From NCBI GenBank assembly GCA_022984795.1, contig JALIHJ010000007.1, positions 269,816 to 333,815 on the forward strand: a DNA stretch of 64,000 nucleotides, given 5' to 3'. The notes under the pieces were generated by a model that did not search any database, was not told the origin of the DNA, and worked only from the letters and a program-made list of their open reading frames with translations. The first letter of the stretch is position 1; each line of letters starts with the position of its first letter. Below are positions 53,882 through 62,460 of the stretch, piece after piece. The translations under genes were made by a program, and so were the position numbers. This DNA comes from Fabrea salina (taxonomy: Eukaryota > Ciliophora > Heterotrichea > Heterotrichida > Fabreidae).

Positions 53882-54139
53882 TTATAAGTATAGTTTAATC
53901 AGCTTTAAATTGCGTCAATCCAAACTTCTATGAATCATGCACCAGAAACAACTTGGTGGACTTTACCAGAGTTAGGAAAAGAGTCTTTGGCAAAGCACAG
54001 TACTGGAGAACTTCTGATTAACAAGGCTTGCTAAAGAGTTGGCTGCAGTTATCCAGAAAGCCACCAGTGACTTAATTGGTCGTACTGGAGGTTCCGAACC
54101 AGTTGAGTAGGGTACTAGTTTGAATAAGCAATAAAGAAA
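53882..54139. other. 258-bp divergent gap with coding-like composition
   Basis: Between the CHCHD2-like and RPT5 starts. The middle (~53930-54110) is less AT-rich than other gaps and holds a 34-codon ORF from ATG 53930 to TAA 54034 and a second short open frame 54018-54110 ending in TAG. No 15-nt intron joins them and no tRNA fold is visible. It could be promoter, a small RNA or a decayed gene. Confidence 0.25.
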
Positions 54140-55369
54140 ATGGCAGATCCCGAAATAGAAGCAGAAGTGGCCGACTTATCCAACGAACAAATCAGCAACA
54201 GAATCAATAACACCGAAAGCAGCATTCGTGCCCTAAAAAGAGAGCTAACTCGGAACCAACAAGAAAATCGAAAGCTGAGTGCCCAAATAAAAGAGAACAG
54301 CGAAAAAATCAAAGTTAGCAAGCAGCTGCCTTACTTAGTCAGTAACGTAGTGGAGATTTTGGAGCAGGGAGACGAAGACGAAGAAGAGACAGAGTCACTC
54401 AACCCTGCTTGCACCATCAAAACCACAACACGCCAGACAGTGTTTTTGCCGGTACCAGGGCTAGTGGACGTCAAGACACTCAAGCCAGGAGATTTGGTAG
54501 GGGTGAACAAAGACTCCTACCTCATCCTAGACACCTTGCCTCCTGAGTATGACTCCCGCGTAAAGGCCATGGAACTCGACGAACGCCCTACTGAGGAGTA
54601 TTCTGACATTGGAGGCCTTGACAAACAAATTGAAGAACTGATAGAAGCTATCGTGCTTCCAATGACCCACAAAGAAAGGTTCGACTCCATAGGCATAAAG
54701 CCTCCCAAAGGCTGCTTGCTGCACGGGCCTCCAGGCACAGGAAAAACTCTTATGGCAAGAGCATGTGCTGCACAAACCAACGCTACATTCCTTAAACTTG
54801 CAGGTCCTCAACTAGTCCAGATGTTCATAGGCGATGGTGCCAAGATGGTGCGTGACGCCTTTGCTTTGGCCAGGGAAAAATCCCCAGCCATAATCTTTAT
54901 TGACGAATTAGATGCAGTTGGTGCCAGACGTCACGACGCTGACTCAGCAGGCGGAAGGGAAGTCCAGCGCACTATGCTTGAGCTCTTGAGTCAATTAGAT
55001 GGGTTCAGTAGTGACGACACTATTAAAGTAATAGCCGCTACAAACAGACCTGACATTTTGGACCCAGCACTACTGAGATCAGGAAGACTTGACAGGAAAA
55101 TAGAGTTCCCCCACCCCAACCTTGAAGCCCGGAAAAGGATCATGCAAATCCACTCCCGCAAAATGAACTACGACGAAACCACAGTGAACTTTGAAGAGTT
55201 GGCCAGGAGCACTGACGACTTCAACGGGGCCATGCTCAAAGCAGTTTGTGTAGAAGCAGGAATGCTTGCTCTCAAACGTGGTGCTACTCAAATTGGGCAT
55301 GAAGACTACGTGGAAGGCATCGCCCAAGTCCAGGCCAAAAAGAAAGCCAACCTTAACTATTATGCTTAA
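54140..55369 (+). CDS. PSMC3: 26S proteasome ATPase RPT5
   Basis: 409 aa. N-terminal coiled coil (~15-60), OB-domain region ([25 protein letters not shown]), AAA+ domain with Walker A GPPGTGKT (~199-206), Walker [10 protein letters not shown], second-region [26 protein letters not shown]. The C-terminus ends NYYA, the HbYX-type tail that opens the 20S gate and is specific for RPT5/PSMC3. Unfolds ubiquitinated substrates for the 20S core. Confidence 0.97.
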   Translation: MADPEIEAEVADLSNEQISNRINNTESSIRALKRELTRNQQENRKLSAQIKENSEKIKVSKQLPYLVSNVVEILEQGDEDEEETESLNPACTIKTTTRQTVFLPVPGLVDVKTLKPGDLVGVNKDSYLILDTLPPEYDSRVKAMELDERPTEEYSDIGGLDKQIEELIEAIVLPMTHKERFDSIGIKPPKGCLLHGPPGTGKTLMARACAAQTNATFLKLAGPQLVQMFIGDGAKMVRDAFALAREKSPAIIFIDELDAVGARRHDADSAGGREVQRTMLELLSQLDGFSSDDTIKVIAATNRPDILDPALLRSGRLDRKIEFPHPNLEARKRIMQIHSRKMNYDETTVNFEELARSTDDFNGAMLKAVCVEAGMLALKRGATQIGHEDYVEGIAQVQAKKKANLNYYA

Positions 55370-55391
55370 CTTCATCCACTAGTTTCCATAA

Positions 55392-56522
55392 ATGGCAAAA
55401 CTCTGGGTAGTCGCTATATTAGTTGGAGTTTCTGTACCTTTGATTGAAGTCCTTCTACTTAGGAGCCCTAACTACGAAAAACTGACTTCGGACGTGTAAT
55501 GGTTAGTTAGTCCCCAACTGCTGGTGAAAGAAGACTCAGAAGTTTTAACAAAAGAAGGCAAACTGGCCCAGTCAGGCTACTCAAAGTTCCAAAATGTGCA
55601 TTGGGACTCCCAACCCTTAGCTTCTTCTTACAAGGTACTTAGGTACAAAAAGTGGGACTTTTACGGAGTTTTTGCAGAAAATGTTACACTCTGCATGGCT
55701 GTGGCAGACCTATACTTTGCAGGCAACGTGTTTGTCACAGTGTTTGAAAAGGGCAAAACCCCCTTTACTGTTGAAAAACTCGTGCTGCCTTGGGAAGAAC
55801 TCCAACTTTCGCCACTTTCTGAAAGTGGCTTGACTTTGTACAACTCAACTCACTTTAGTTTGTCTTTTAACTCGACAAACAAACACTCAAAAAGAATAAG
55901 AGTCCACAAAGACGAAGAATTCAACATTGACTTAGTGTTTGAAAAGTCGCCGAATCAAGAAGGAATGGTTTTATTAAGTCCTATGAGTAACGACATGTCT
56001 CAGTTTTTCTTCACCCACAAGCAGTTCAACTACCAAGTCGAAGGAACAGCCCGCATCAAAAACAAGGAATTCGTTTTTCAGGGAGAAAAAGGAATGATGG
56101 ACTGGGGACGTGGAGTTTGGCCTTACTTTAGCACTTGGATTTGGGGTTCAGGAATGCGTGGAGAAGTTGCCCTGAACTTAGGTGAACATCTACACTCTCC
56201 AAACGTCACCAACGCTACTGATGACCATATCTTAATTGGTGAAAAGCTAATAAAGTTAGGTGCAATGCACGTATCTAAACCAGGGGTTCTTAAAGATCCC
56301 TGGGAATTTAAAACCTTCAACTCCAAACCTACAGCTGAGTACGCAGCAGCAAACATTACTTTTTACCCAGAAGAGTTCTTTTTCAAGACTGTGAACTTTT
56401 GGCTTGTGCAGTCAGACATGAAACAAATATTTGGAGAGTACGTAGGACAAGTGGCTTTTGAAGGAAACATCCACAACATCCAAGTAAGGGGTTTGCTTGA
56501 AGTCCACGAAGCAAGATGGTAA
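55392..56522 (+). CDS. DUF2804 protein with N-terminal membrane anchor and one 15-nt intron
   Basis: Exons 55392-55495 and 55511-56522; 371 aa. Exon 1 gives an N-terminal hydrophobic helix (MAKLWVVAILVGVSVPLIEVL), a signal anchor. The rest matches the DUF2804 family (YKKWDFYGVFAENVTLCMAVADL; GEKGMMDWGRGVWPYFSTWIWGSG; AEYAAANITFYPEEFFFKTVNFW). DUF2804 proteins have no established reaction but look like a lipocalin-type beta-sandwich domain. The intron hides the anchor from ORF-only annotation. It starts 22 bp after RPT5. Confidence 0.82.
55496..55510 (+). other. 15-nt intron (phase 2)
   Basis: GTAATGGTTAGTTAG, splitting codon GT|T. Retention gives an immediate TAA after 35 codons. Confidence 0.9.
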
Positions 56523-56543
56523 CTCTTAATAATTCATATTTGA

Positions 56544-57191
56544 ATGAAAAGTTTAAAAGAAGAAACTAGTTTGCTAAAGCAACTTTCTGACACTCTTAAG
56601 AAACTGACTGAGTACGCCAATGCTTTAGGCACAGAAAAAGAAACCCCCGACACATACATTCAAATTACAATTGCGAAAGGGACAGCTAATGAACTCATCA
56701 AGAACCTAAACTCTTCTTTGAAGAACTGGAGTAGTCACTCCCATCAGACTGAAAAACAAAAAATCATCAAAGAAACAAACTTCCTTTTAAACAAGTACCA
56801 AGAAACCAGTGAAGTTTTGAAGAGAAAAGAGTCCCAAGAAGACCTTGTTGAAAGTGTTGAGAACTCACAACTCAAACAGTTCCAAACAGTCGGGGACATG
56901 GAAACCATTGTAATCCAAGAAAAAAACCAAGAGTACCACGAAATACAAAAAGACATGCAAGAACTCCGGGAAATGATGCTCGACGTTAACCAACTAGTTG
57001 AATCTCAAGGAAAACAACTACTCAACGTCGAAAAAGACCAAGAGTTAGGAATCAGAGTCACCACTGCTGCTAACGAGCAACTCGAACAAGCACGTTACTA
57101 CAACAACTCTTTTTTGAAAAAAGTTTTGTGCATCATTGCTATGGCAACACTTGTCCCTTCGGCAATAGTTTTTGCTTTGTTTCATTTGTAA
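56544..57191 (+). CDS. syntaxin-like Qa-SNARE
   Basis: 215 aa. N-terminal helical region (~1-120), a SNARE motif at ~126-188 (EKNQEYHEIQKDMQELREMMLDVNQL, zero-layer Gln in ESQGKQLLNVE), and a C-terminal TM anchor (~195-215, VLCIIAMATLVPSAIVFALF). Length and layout match t-SNARE syntaxins acting on endosomal or plasma-membrane fusion. The subfamily (Syntaxin 7/12/16 or 6) cannot be decided by eye. Confidence 0.82.
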   Translation: MKSLKEETSLLKQLSDTLKKLTEYANALGTEKETPDTYIQITIAKGTANELIKNLNSSLKNWSSHSHQTEKQKIIKETNFLLNKYQETSEVLKRKESQEDLVESVENSQLKQFQTVGDMETIVIQEKNQEYHEIQKDMQELREMMLDVNQLVESQGKQLLNVEKDQELGIRVTTAANEQLEQARYYNNSFLKKVLCIIAMATLVPSAIVFALFHL

Positions 57192-57198
57192 AATAATT

Positions 57199-57906
57199 AT
57201 GGAGCTTTTACTGGACTCTTCAATCAGAGACTGGGTTTTAATTCCGATTTTGCTGGTGGTGTTTCTTTCAGGAATGCTTCGGTCTGTGCTTTCCCAAATG
57301 ACTTCTGCGGGAAAGGACCCCGAAAAAGACGAAACCATGATCAACCAAGCCACTACTAGAACTGGGAGACTCAAAGCAAACTACAAGTATTTGCCTGAAC
57401 TAGCCTTTAGGAAAAGACGCAGTTTCTTCTGCACAGAAAAAACAGGGTTTCTTTACAAAGAAGTAGACTCAGGAGGAATGCCTGCTATGATGGACCCCAC
57501 TAGCCAACTTGGAATGCTCAAAAAGAACGCAGCCACTGGAATCACTACAATGCTCCTTCTCACCTGGGTCGGGCACTTCTGTTCAGGGTTCATTTTAGCA
57601 CGAGTGCCTTTTCCACTGACTCAGAAGTTTAGAAGCATGCTCCAAAGAGGCGTGGAACTCAATGCCCTTGACGTGACTTATGTGTCTTCTTCCTCTTTGT
57701 ACTTCCTTGCTTTGTTTGGAATGAACGGAGTGCTTAACTTAGTCATGGGCGACAGAAAAGAGTCCCTGAGTAACCTTGCAATGCCCCAAATGGCGCCTGG
57801 AGGAAAAAACTTAGAAAAAATCATGAGCTCCGAACGGGAGAATCTCGAGTTAATTGACTACAAATTTGCTCTTGAACAAGTAGAAGATTACTTCATTAAC
57901 ACATAA
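57199..57906 (+). CDS. EMC3: ER membrane protein complex subunit 3
   Basis: 235 aa from ATG 57199 (MELLLDSSIRDWVLIPI). Three TM segments: ~10-30, ~118-140 and ~170-190. Conserved EMC3/TMEM111 features are present: DSSIRDWVLIPI, KDPEKDETMINQATTRTGRLKANYKYLP, and PFPLTQKFRSMLQRGVELNALDVTYVSSSSLYFLALFG. An Oxa1/YidC-related insertase subunit of the EMC that inserts TM helices at the ER. It starts 7 bp after the syntaxin stop. Confidence 0.96.
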   Translation: MELLLDSSIRDWVLIPILLVVFLSGMLRSVLSQMTSAGKDPEKDETMINQATTRTGRLKANYKYLPELAFRKRRSFFCTEKTGFLYKEVDSGGMPAMMDPTSQLGMLKKNAATGITTMLLLTWVGHFCSGFILARVPFPLTQKFRSMLQRGVELNALDVTYVSSSSLYFLALFGMNGVLNLVMGDRKESLSNLAMPQMAPGGKNLEKIMSSERENLELIDYKFALEQVEDYFINT

Positions 57907-57921
57907 GTTAGTCAGTTTAAT

Positions 57922-58497
57922 ATGGAAAAGTACGAATTTCCCGACTACACTCACTTGGCAAAACCAAACGCAAGGTATGCTATGATTGGAAACATCCACG
58001 GGTTCTTTTTCAACTCACAAGGAGTTCCCTTAGTCACTGTAGGGCCTCATTGGACTTTTTTTGCAGGGTTGAACTGCTTTATTTTCTTTTTAGCTCTGAT
58101 TTTTATCTTTGCGATAAGTCCCTCCGTGTCCAACTTAAACACTGTAATCGGCACTGTTGTTTTCGGGTTCCTGCTGACAAACTACGTCTTAGCAGGACTC
58201 TCCAACCCAGGAATACCCAAAAGCAGGGTTCCTGACGAAGGAGACTTAGACCCTATAGACTCCGAATTTCAAGAAAACTACTGCAAAGTTTGTGACGTAC
58301 TAATGGAGGAAGGCACTAAGCACTGCGAAGACTGTGGAGTGTGCATTGAGGAACTAGACCACCACTGTCCCTGGACCAGCAAGTGTGTAGGCAAGGGGAA
58401 CTTATCTTACTTCTACGGATTCTTACTTGGTATCCTTTTCACTTTCATTTACATAGTGGTCACACTAGGACTAAAAACTAAATATGAACATCAGTAA
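57922..58497 (+). CDS. DHHC palmitoyltransferase, short form
   Basis: 191 aa. Two TM segments (~40-62, 73-95), a DHHC cysteine-rich domain (YCKVCDVLMEEGTKHCEDCGVCIEELDHHCPWTSKCVG, ~118-155) and one more TM helix (~160-182). S-acylates cysteines of membrane proteins via the DHHC Cys. The fourth TM and the TTxE/PaCCT tail of typical DHHC enzymes are missing: the frame stops at TAA and no 15-nt intron extends it, so it is a shortened enzyme. Confidence 0.85.
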   Translation: MEKYEFPDYTHLAKPNARYAMIGNIHGFFFNSQGVPLVTVGPHWTFFAGLNCFIFFLALIFIFAISPSVSNLNTVIGTVVFGFLLTNYVLAGLSNPGIPKSRVPDEGDLDPIDSEFQENYCKVCDVLMEEGTKHCEDCGVCIEELDHHCPWTSKCVGKGNLSYFYGFLLGILFTFIYIVVTLGLKTKYEHQ

Positions 58498-58507
58498 TTA
58501 TTTACAC

Positions 58508-58870
58508 TCACTCAGGAGGTTGGTAGCCGTAGTGGGACTGGTTGAGTGGGTTGTTGCTCAGAATAATGTCTAGTCTTGAAAGAGTTTTGTTTGCAGGCTT
58601 TTGTCCTTCTTGCAAGTTCGCATAGTTAGTGCTCACGCTCTCTGTTGAAGTTTCGCTTTGCTGGTGCAGAGAAGGAACTCTTTTCTTGACCATTTCTGCC
58701 AGAGTCACAGCTTTAGGTGCAGCATTTCCGAGCGACCTTATCAGCACTTGTCCTTCACTTTCTAAGGTGCTCAATGCTAAGTTGAGGAGTGAACTTACTT
58801 GGGAATGAGCCGACACTCCCACCACGCCTGGTGGAAAACGTGACCTGGTCTCTTCATTTTCTTCTGTCAT
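58508..58870 (-). CDS. Alba-domain DNA/RNA-binding protein
   Basis: 120 aa. After ~20 residues comes an Alba-type sequence: SSLLNLALSTLESEGQVLIRSLGNAAPKAVTLAEMVKKRVPSLHQ with the G-x-A-x-x-K-A-V motif. Alba proteins bind RNA or chromatin; the Rpp20/Rpp25 relatives are subunits of RNase P/MRP. The C-terminus is Asn/Tyr rich. Stop is TGA, followed by GTG and TAA. Its start codon is 9 bp from the divergent EMG1 start. Confidence 0.72.
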   Translation of the reverse strand: MTEENEETRSRFPPGVVGVSAHSQVSSLLNLALSTLESEGQVLIRSLGNAAPKAVTLAEMVKKRVPSLHQQSETSTESVSTNYANLQEGQKPANKTLSRLDIILSNNPLNQSHYGYQPPE

Positions 58871-58879
58871 TCAGTAATT
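58871..58879. promoter_or_regulatory. 9-bp divergent promoter gap
   Basis: TCAGTAATT is all that lies between the ATGs of Alba and EMG1. Initiation signals must overlap coding sequence. Confidence 0.5.
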
Positions 58880-59566
58880 ATGGAAGAACAGAAAGTTGTT
58901 TTTGTGCTGGAAAGTGCGTAAGTTCCAATTAGGACACTAGAAACAGCAAAGTTCCGCAAGTCTAACGAGTACCAACTTCTGACTTCTGAGGAGCATTCCA
59001 ACTTTATTTCCAAAGCAGGCAAGGACCCTGCTGACTACAGGCCAGACATCACACACCAAATGCTCCTTTCGATTTTAGACTCTCCCCTTGCAAAGGCTGG
59101 CAAGGCACAGATCTACATTCACACCTCAAGCAACGTTTTAATTTACGTTTCACCACAAATAAGGATTCCAAGGACCTTCAAAAGATTCTGTGGCTTAATG
59201 ACACAACTCCTCCACACACGCAAAATCAAAGCCTCTGACAACAACAAAGTCCTTATGCGAGTTATCAAAAACCCCATCACAGACCACCTTCCACCTGGCA
59301 GCATGAAAATAGGCACTTCAGTTGAGGGCGAACTAGTGAACATCTACGACTTTGTGAAAGACCCCTCTAAAAAGTTCACTGTGAGTGACCCTAATGAAGA
59401 CCCTGTAGTTCCTGTCTTCGTGATAGGAGCATGTCCCCACGGACACCCAGGTAAAGAGTCTGACTACATCGACACTTGCATTTCCATTTCAAGTTACCAC
59501 TTATCAGGTGCAGCAGTCTCGAACAGAATTGCAGGAGCCTTCGAGTCATTGTGGAACATAGTTTAA
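58880..59566 (+). CDS. EMG1: 18S rRNA N1-methyltransferase EMG1/NEP1 with one 15-nt intron
   Basis: Exons 58880-58917 and 58933-59566; 223 aa, normal family length. Joined N-terminus MEEQKVVFVLESATLETAK aligns with EMG1; then YRPDITHQMLLSILDSPLAKAG, IYIHTSSNVLIYVSPQIRIPRTFKRFCGLM, VIKNPITDHLPPGSMKIGTS, and the C-terminal SPOUT knot FVIGACPHGHP … CISISSYHLSGAAVSNRIAGAFESLW. Methylates a pseudouridine in small-subunit rRNA and is needed for 40S assembly. Without splicing the N-terminal strand would be lost. Confidence 0.96.
58918..58932 (+). other. 15-nt intron (phase 2)
   Basis: GTAAGTTCCAATTAG after a 38-nt first exon. Retention meets TAA after 13 codons. The protein alignment proves the join. 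Confidence 0.95.
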
Positions 59567-59587
59567 CTAAACTTATAATCTTGCATA

Positions 59588-60166
59588 ATGTGGAACTTGT
59601 ACTCGTGCAACTCTGTTTACAGTCAGTTCTTAGCAAAAAAAGAACAAGAACGAAGGAAACTTTCCTTAAGGAGAGTAAAAGCCCAGGTAGACAACAAAAA
59701 GCCAGCAAGGTTCACCCAACAAAGCATTTCTACTTACCGCGGAGGAATCAAACAGGATCGTTACGATCAGATCGAAAAAGAAAACCATATCCTTTTAAAC
59801 AAAATGCTTAACATTGACAAAAAACCATCTAACTTAAACCCTAGAGTTTGCGCCCCCAAAACCAGAAACATTTCTTCAAACAGCAAAAAGAAGCGTGCTC
59901 AAAGCATTTCGAGAATTTCCAGAGAAAACCAGGTAACCCCTACTTAGAAACTCTACCAAAGACTCAGAAATACAAAGTCTGTTTATTCAATTGACAAGTG
60001 GGAAGAGCAAAACCAGTACAGAACCTACATACGTGACAACATCTCTAGGAACTCTTCCCGCTGTGACTCAAGACCCCACACAAGTTCTGACTGGGAAGAA
60101 AACTTTATTAGAAGAATCAAAAGCATCAAGAAAAACAAATCAACAAACTATGAACCTGTAGACTAA
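59588..60166 (+). CDS. CFAP97-like ciliary protein with one 15-nt intron
   Basis: Exons 59588-59932 and 59948-60166; 187 aa. A basic N-terminal half with the REREIxxEN-type motif (RYDQIEKENHILLNKMLNI) resembles the KIAA1430/CFAP97/Hemingway domain. The rest is Ser/Lys/Asn rich (SSNSKKKRAQSIS…). CFAP97-family proteins are axonemal. Exon 2 is basic with several Ser/Thr. The call rests on the short EN-x-LL motif only. Confidence 0.55.
59933..59947 (+). other. 15-nt intron (phase 0)
   Basis: GTAACCCCTACTTAG. The unspliced frame would stop at its TAG; removal adds 72 residues. Confidence 0.88.
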
Positions 60167-60177
60167 GTAGTTAAGTC

Positions 60178-61623
60178 TTAATTGTAATGCCACTCAGGGT
60201 CAGCTTCAATGAACAAGTAGCCGTCCATCACTGAAACTGTTCCGTCGTTGTAAGTGGCGTGTTTGGAGTTGGGCAGAGGAATCCCTTGTTGCAGTAGCTT
60301 CTTGTCAATAGTAGGCAAGGCAGCCTCAATAATAAAGTTGAGTGTTAGTTCAAGGTCTTTAACATCGATGTTAGTGTTTAGGGTGTTTTCCACTACCTTT
60401 ATTGACTCTACCTCCAAGTCGTCTAAGTCGTAGTTCAGAACCCAGTCCTTTACTATTGCTGTGGTGTTGAACTGTATTGAGTTTTGGAAAATAGCAACAG
60501 TGTTGACTCCCTCGACTTGCACTGCACAGTTCAAGTCAATGGTTCCTTGAATGAGGCCTTTGCCCTGGCCTACAGAGCCAAAGCACTGGATGTTGGGCTG
60601 GGCGTTGGCGTTGCAGTAAAGGTTGCAAGGCTTGTCTTTTCCGTACTTAGCAGACATTCCAGGTATAACGTTGTCCAGCGAAGTAGTGTCTAGGTGCACT
60701 GGAGAACTAGAAGGAATCATTTGGTCAGTAATGTTGTAGGTGATTATGTCTATTTTGTAAGCTGCGTATAAACCTGTGTTCAGGGTGTAATCAGTCAGCA
60801 TGATCTGGATTTGTTTCCCTTTGCTTTCAAAGCCCGGCAAGTTAGTAGGTGCTTTTACAGGCGGGTTGTAGTCAGGGTCGTTGGTGTCTATGAATATTCC
60901 CAGAGCTTGGATTTCAGTGTAGTCGTTTGTGACAATGGGGTCAGAAGTAAGTGAGTAGTCAATGGCTATTGGGTAGTTGTCGAACTTCGAGTAAAGGGTG
61001 ATTGAAGACAAGGACTCGTCAATCGACTTCTGGAGTGACCCCTGGATTGACTTGTTCATGTCGTTTTGTATGTCTCCCTTGAGCTTGTTGTTGAAGAGAC
61101 TAGTGATCCAGTTCGAAATGTCGCCTATCAAACTGTGGTCAAACTTAATGTCTAGTTTTTCAACGTAGACACTGGAGTTGTCGATGGTCACTACTGGTTT
61201 TCCGTTCCTTTCAGATATCGTCATTTGTACTTCGCAGTTAGTTTGCGAAATCTCGATGTTTCCAGACCCGTCTCCGTGGCCTATTGGGAAGCTGTAGTGG
61301 TACTTGAAGTCAGTTTTGGCGTACATTCCTTCGATTTTCAGAATGTACTTGTTGGGAGTGCTGAACAAGAACGCAGAGTCACTGACACTGAAGTTTATTC
61401 CGTAAAGCACTATGTCGTACACTTCAACTTTGATTTCGTACCAGTCCTTGCCGATTTGGCCTTGTTGGTCAGGAATTTGAATGTTGCCTATTCCTTTGAT
61501 CACTCCTGGCAGAGCTGCTGTTTTAAGTGACTCAAGCATTGCCTCAGTGAAACCCAGTTCCATTCCTACGTTTGAGCTCATTGCCACTCCTAGTAGGCCT
61601 AGATACACAAGCACCAGTTTCAT
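60178..61623 (-). CDS. secreted BPI/LBP-family lipid-binding protein
   Basis: 481 aa. Signal peptide (MKLVLVYLGLLGVAMSS). N-terminal BPI1-like domain (GFTEAMLESLKTAALPGVIKGIGNIQIPDQQGQ … ISERNGKPVVTIDN … ITSLFNNKLKGDIQNDMNKSI) and a second, BPI2-like, half (LGIFIDTNDP … IEAALPTIDKKLLQQGIPLPN). Several predicted N-glycosylation sites. The family binds lipids/LPS in secreted or luminal compartments; in protists the role is unclear (defence or food-vacuole lipid binding). Three Cys near 335-350. Confidence 0.82.
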   Translation of the reverse strand: MKLVLVYLGLLGVAMSSNVGMELGFTEAMLESLKTAALPGVIKGIGNIQIPDQQGQIGKDWYEIKVEVYDIVLYGINFSVSDSAFLFSTPNKYILKIEGMYAKTDFKYHYSFPIGHGDGSGNIEISQTNCEVQMTISERNGKPVVTIDNSSVYVEKLDIKFDHSLIGDISNWITSLFNNKLKGDIQNDMNKSIQGSLQKSIDESLSSITLYSKFDNYPIAIDYSLTSDPIVTNDYTEIQALGIFIDTNDPDYNPPVKAPTNLPGFESKGKQIQIMLTDYTLNTGLYAAYKIDIITYNITDQMIPSSSPVHLDTTSLDNVIPGMSAKYGKDKPCNLYCNANAQPNIQCFGSVGQGKGLIQGTIDLNCAVQVEGVNTVAIFQNSIQFNTTAIVKDWVLNYDLDDLEVESIKVVENTLNTNIDVKDLELTLNFIIEAALPTIDKKLLQQGIPLPNSKHATYNDGTVSVMDGYLFIEADPEWHYN

Positions 61624-62460
61624 TTTTTATTCACCAGCTTTTAATCTAGTGCTTTTGTTCAAGAATCACGAACTACACTCCTTAGTTTAGACTGTGTTTC
61701 TGACAACTTAGTTTTTCACTGTTGTAGGGCCTCTTTCTACTAGTTACACTTGTTTATTGTTGTCTCTGATTATCTATGCCTAATTCCAATTAATTCACAA
61801 AATAGCTAGACAATTCTTTGGTAACTCTAATTGCAAGTAACAAAGCAAGGTTGGCTGGACTCCAATAAACTGGTTAAAATCTAAGCTTTCTAAGAACTGA
61901 TTCTTGTTCCTTTAAATTTTCCAGACCTTTTCTGGTACTGCCTGATAAATGGAGCCTGGCTTGATTGCAAGTGGAAGTGGTGATAGCACCATCATGATTT
62001 AGAGGAAACCCAGAAAATTATTTAACTTTACAGAAGTGAGTGACCTGAGTCCCATTCTAGAGGTATTTAAGTTTCTACAGAGAAGTAACTATTCGTCTTC
62101 TCGGATCAATCTGTTTAAGTTCTGTTAGGTGAGACTCAGAGTTGTCTTCGTTGATTTCTTGCTTTGTTTGTACTGTGCATGAACATTGTGATGACTAGCT
62201 TAGTATGCAGATGCTCTAATTACTTATTCACAGCTATGTTGTCTTCAGACTTCTCTCTGATGGGTGTCCACTCATAACTTTCCAAGTTTACTCACTGCCT
62301 CCAGCCTTCTATGTCCTAGACTTTAACTTAGTAAACTCACATTGCTAATCAGAATCCCGTAGACTCTAAGATGATCTTTCAGACATCACCCTAACCCATT
62401 GATTAATTCAACCAAGTCCTAGTTGCTATAACCCAGTCAAACTCATATCCCCCTAATTCA
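61624..62460. other. 837-bp gene-free subtelomeric stretch
   Basis: The longest gap in the window. No ORF, tRNA or repeat array is seen. A weak C/D snoRNA-like pair (GTGATGA at 62188-62194, CTGA at 62257-62260, 73 nt) was noted but lacks a convincing stem. It ends in AT-rich sequence before the next ATG. Confidence 0.5.

Noticed and set aside
62188-62260. C/D-box snoRNA candidate in the subtelomeric gap
   Set aside because: C and D boxes are present but the terminal stem is only a few wobble pairs and no guide match could be tested.
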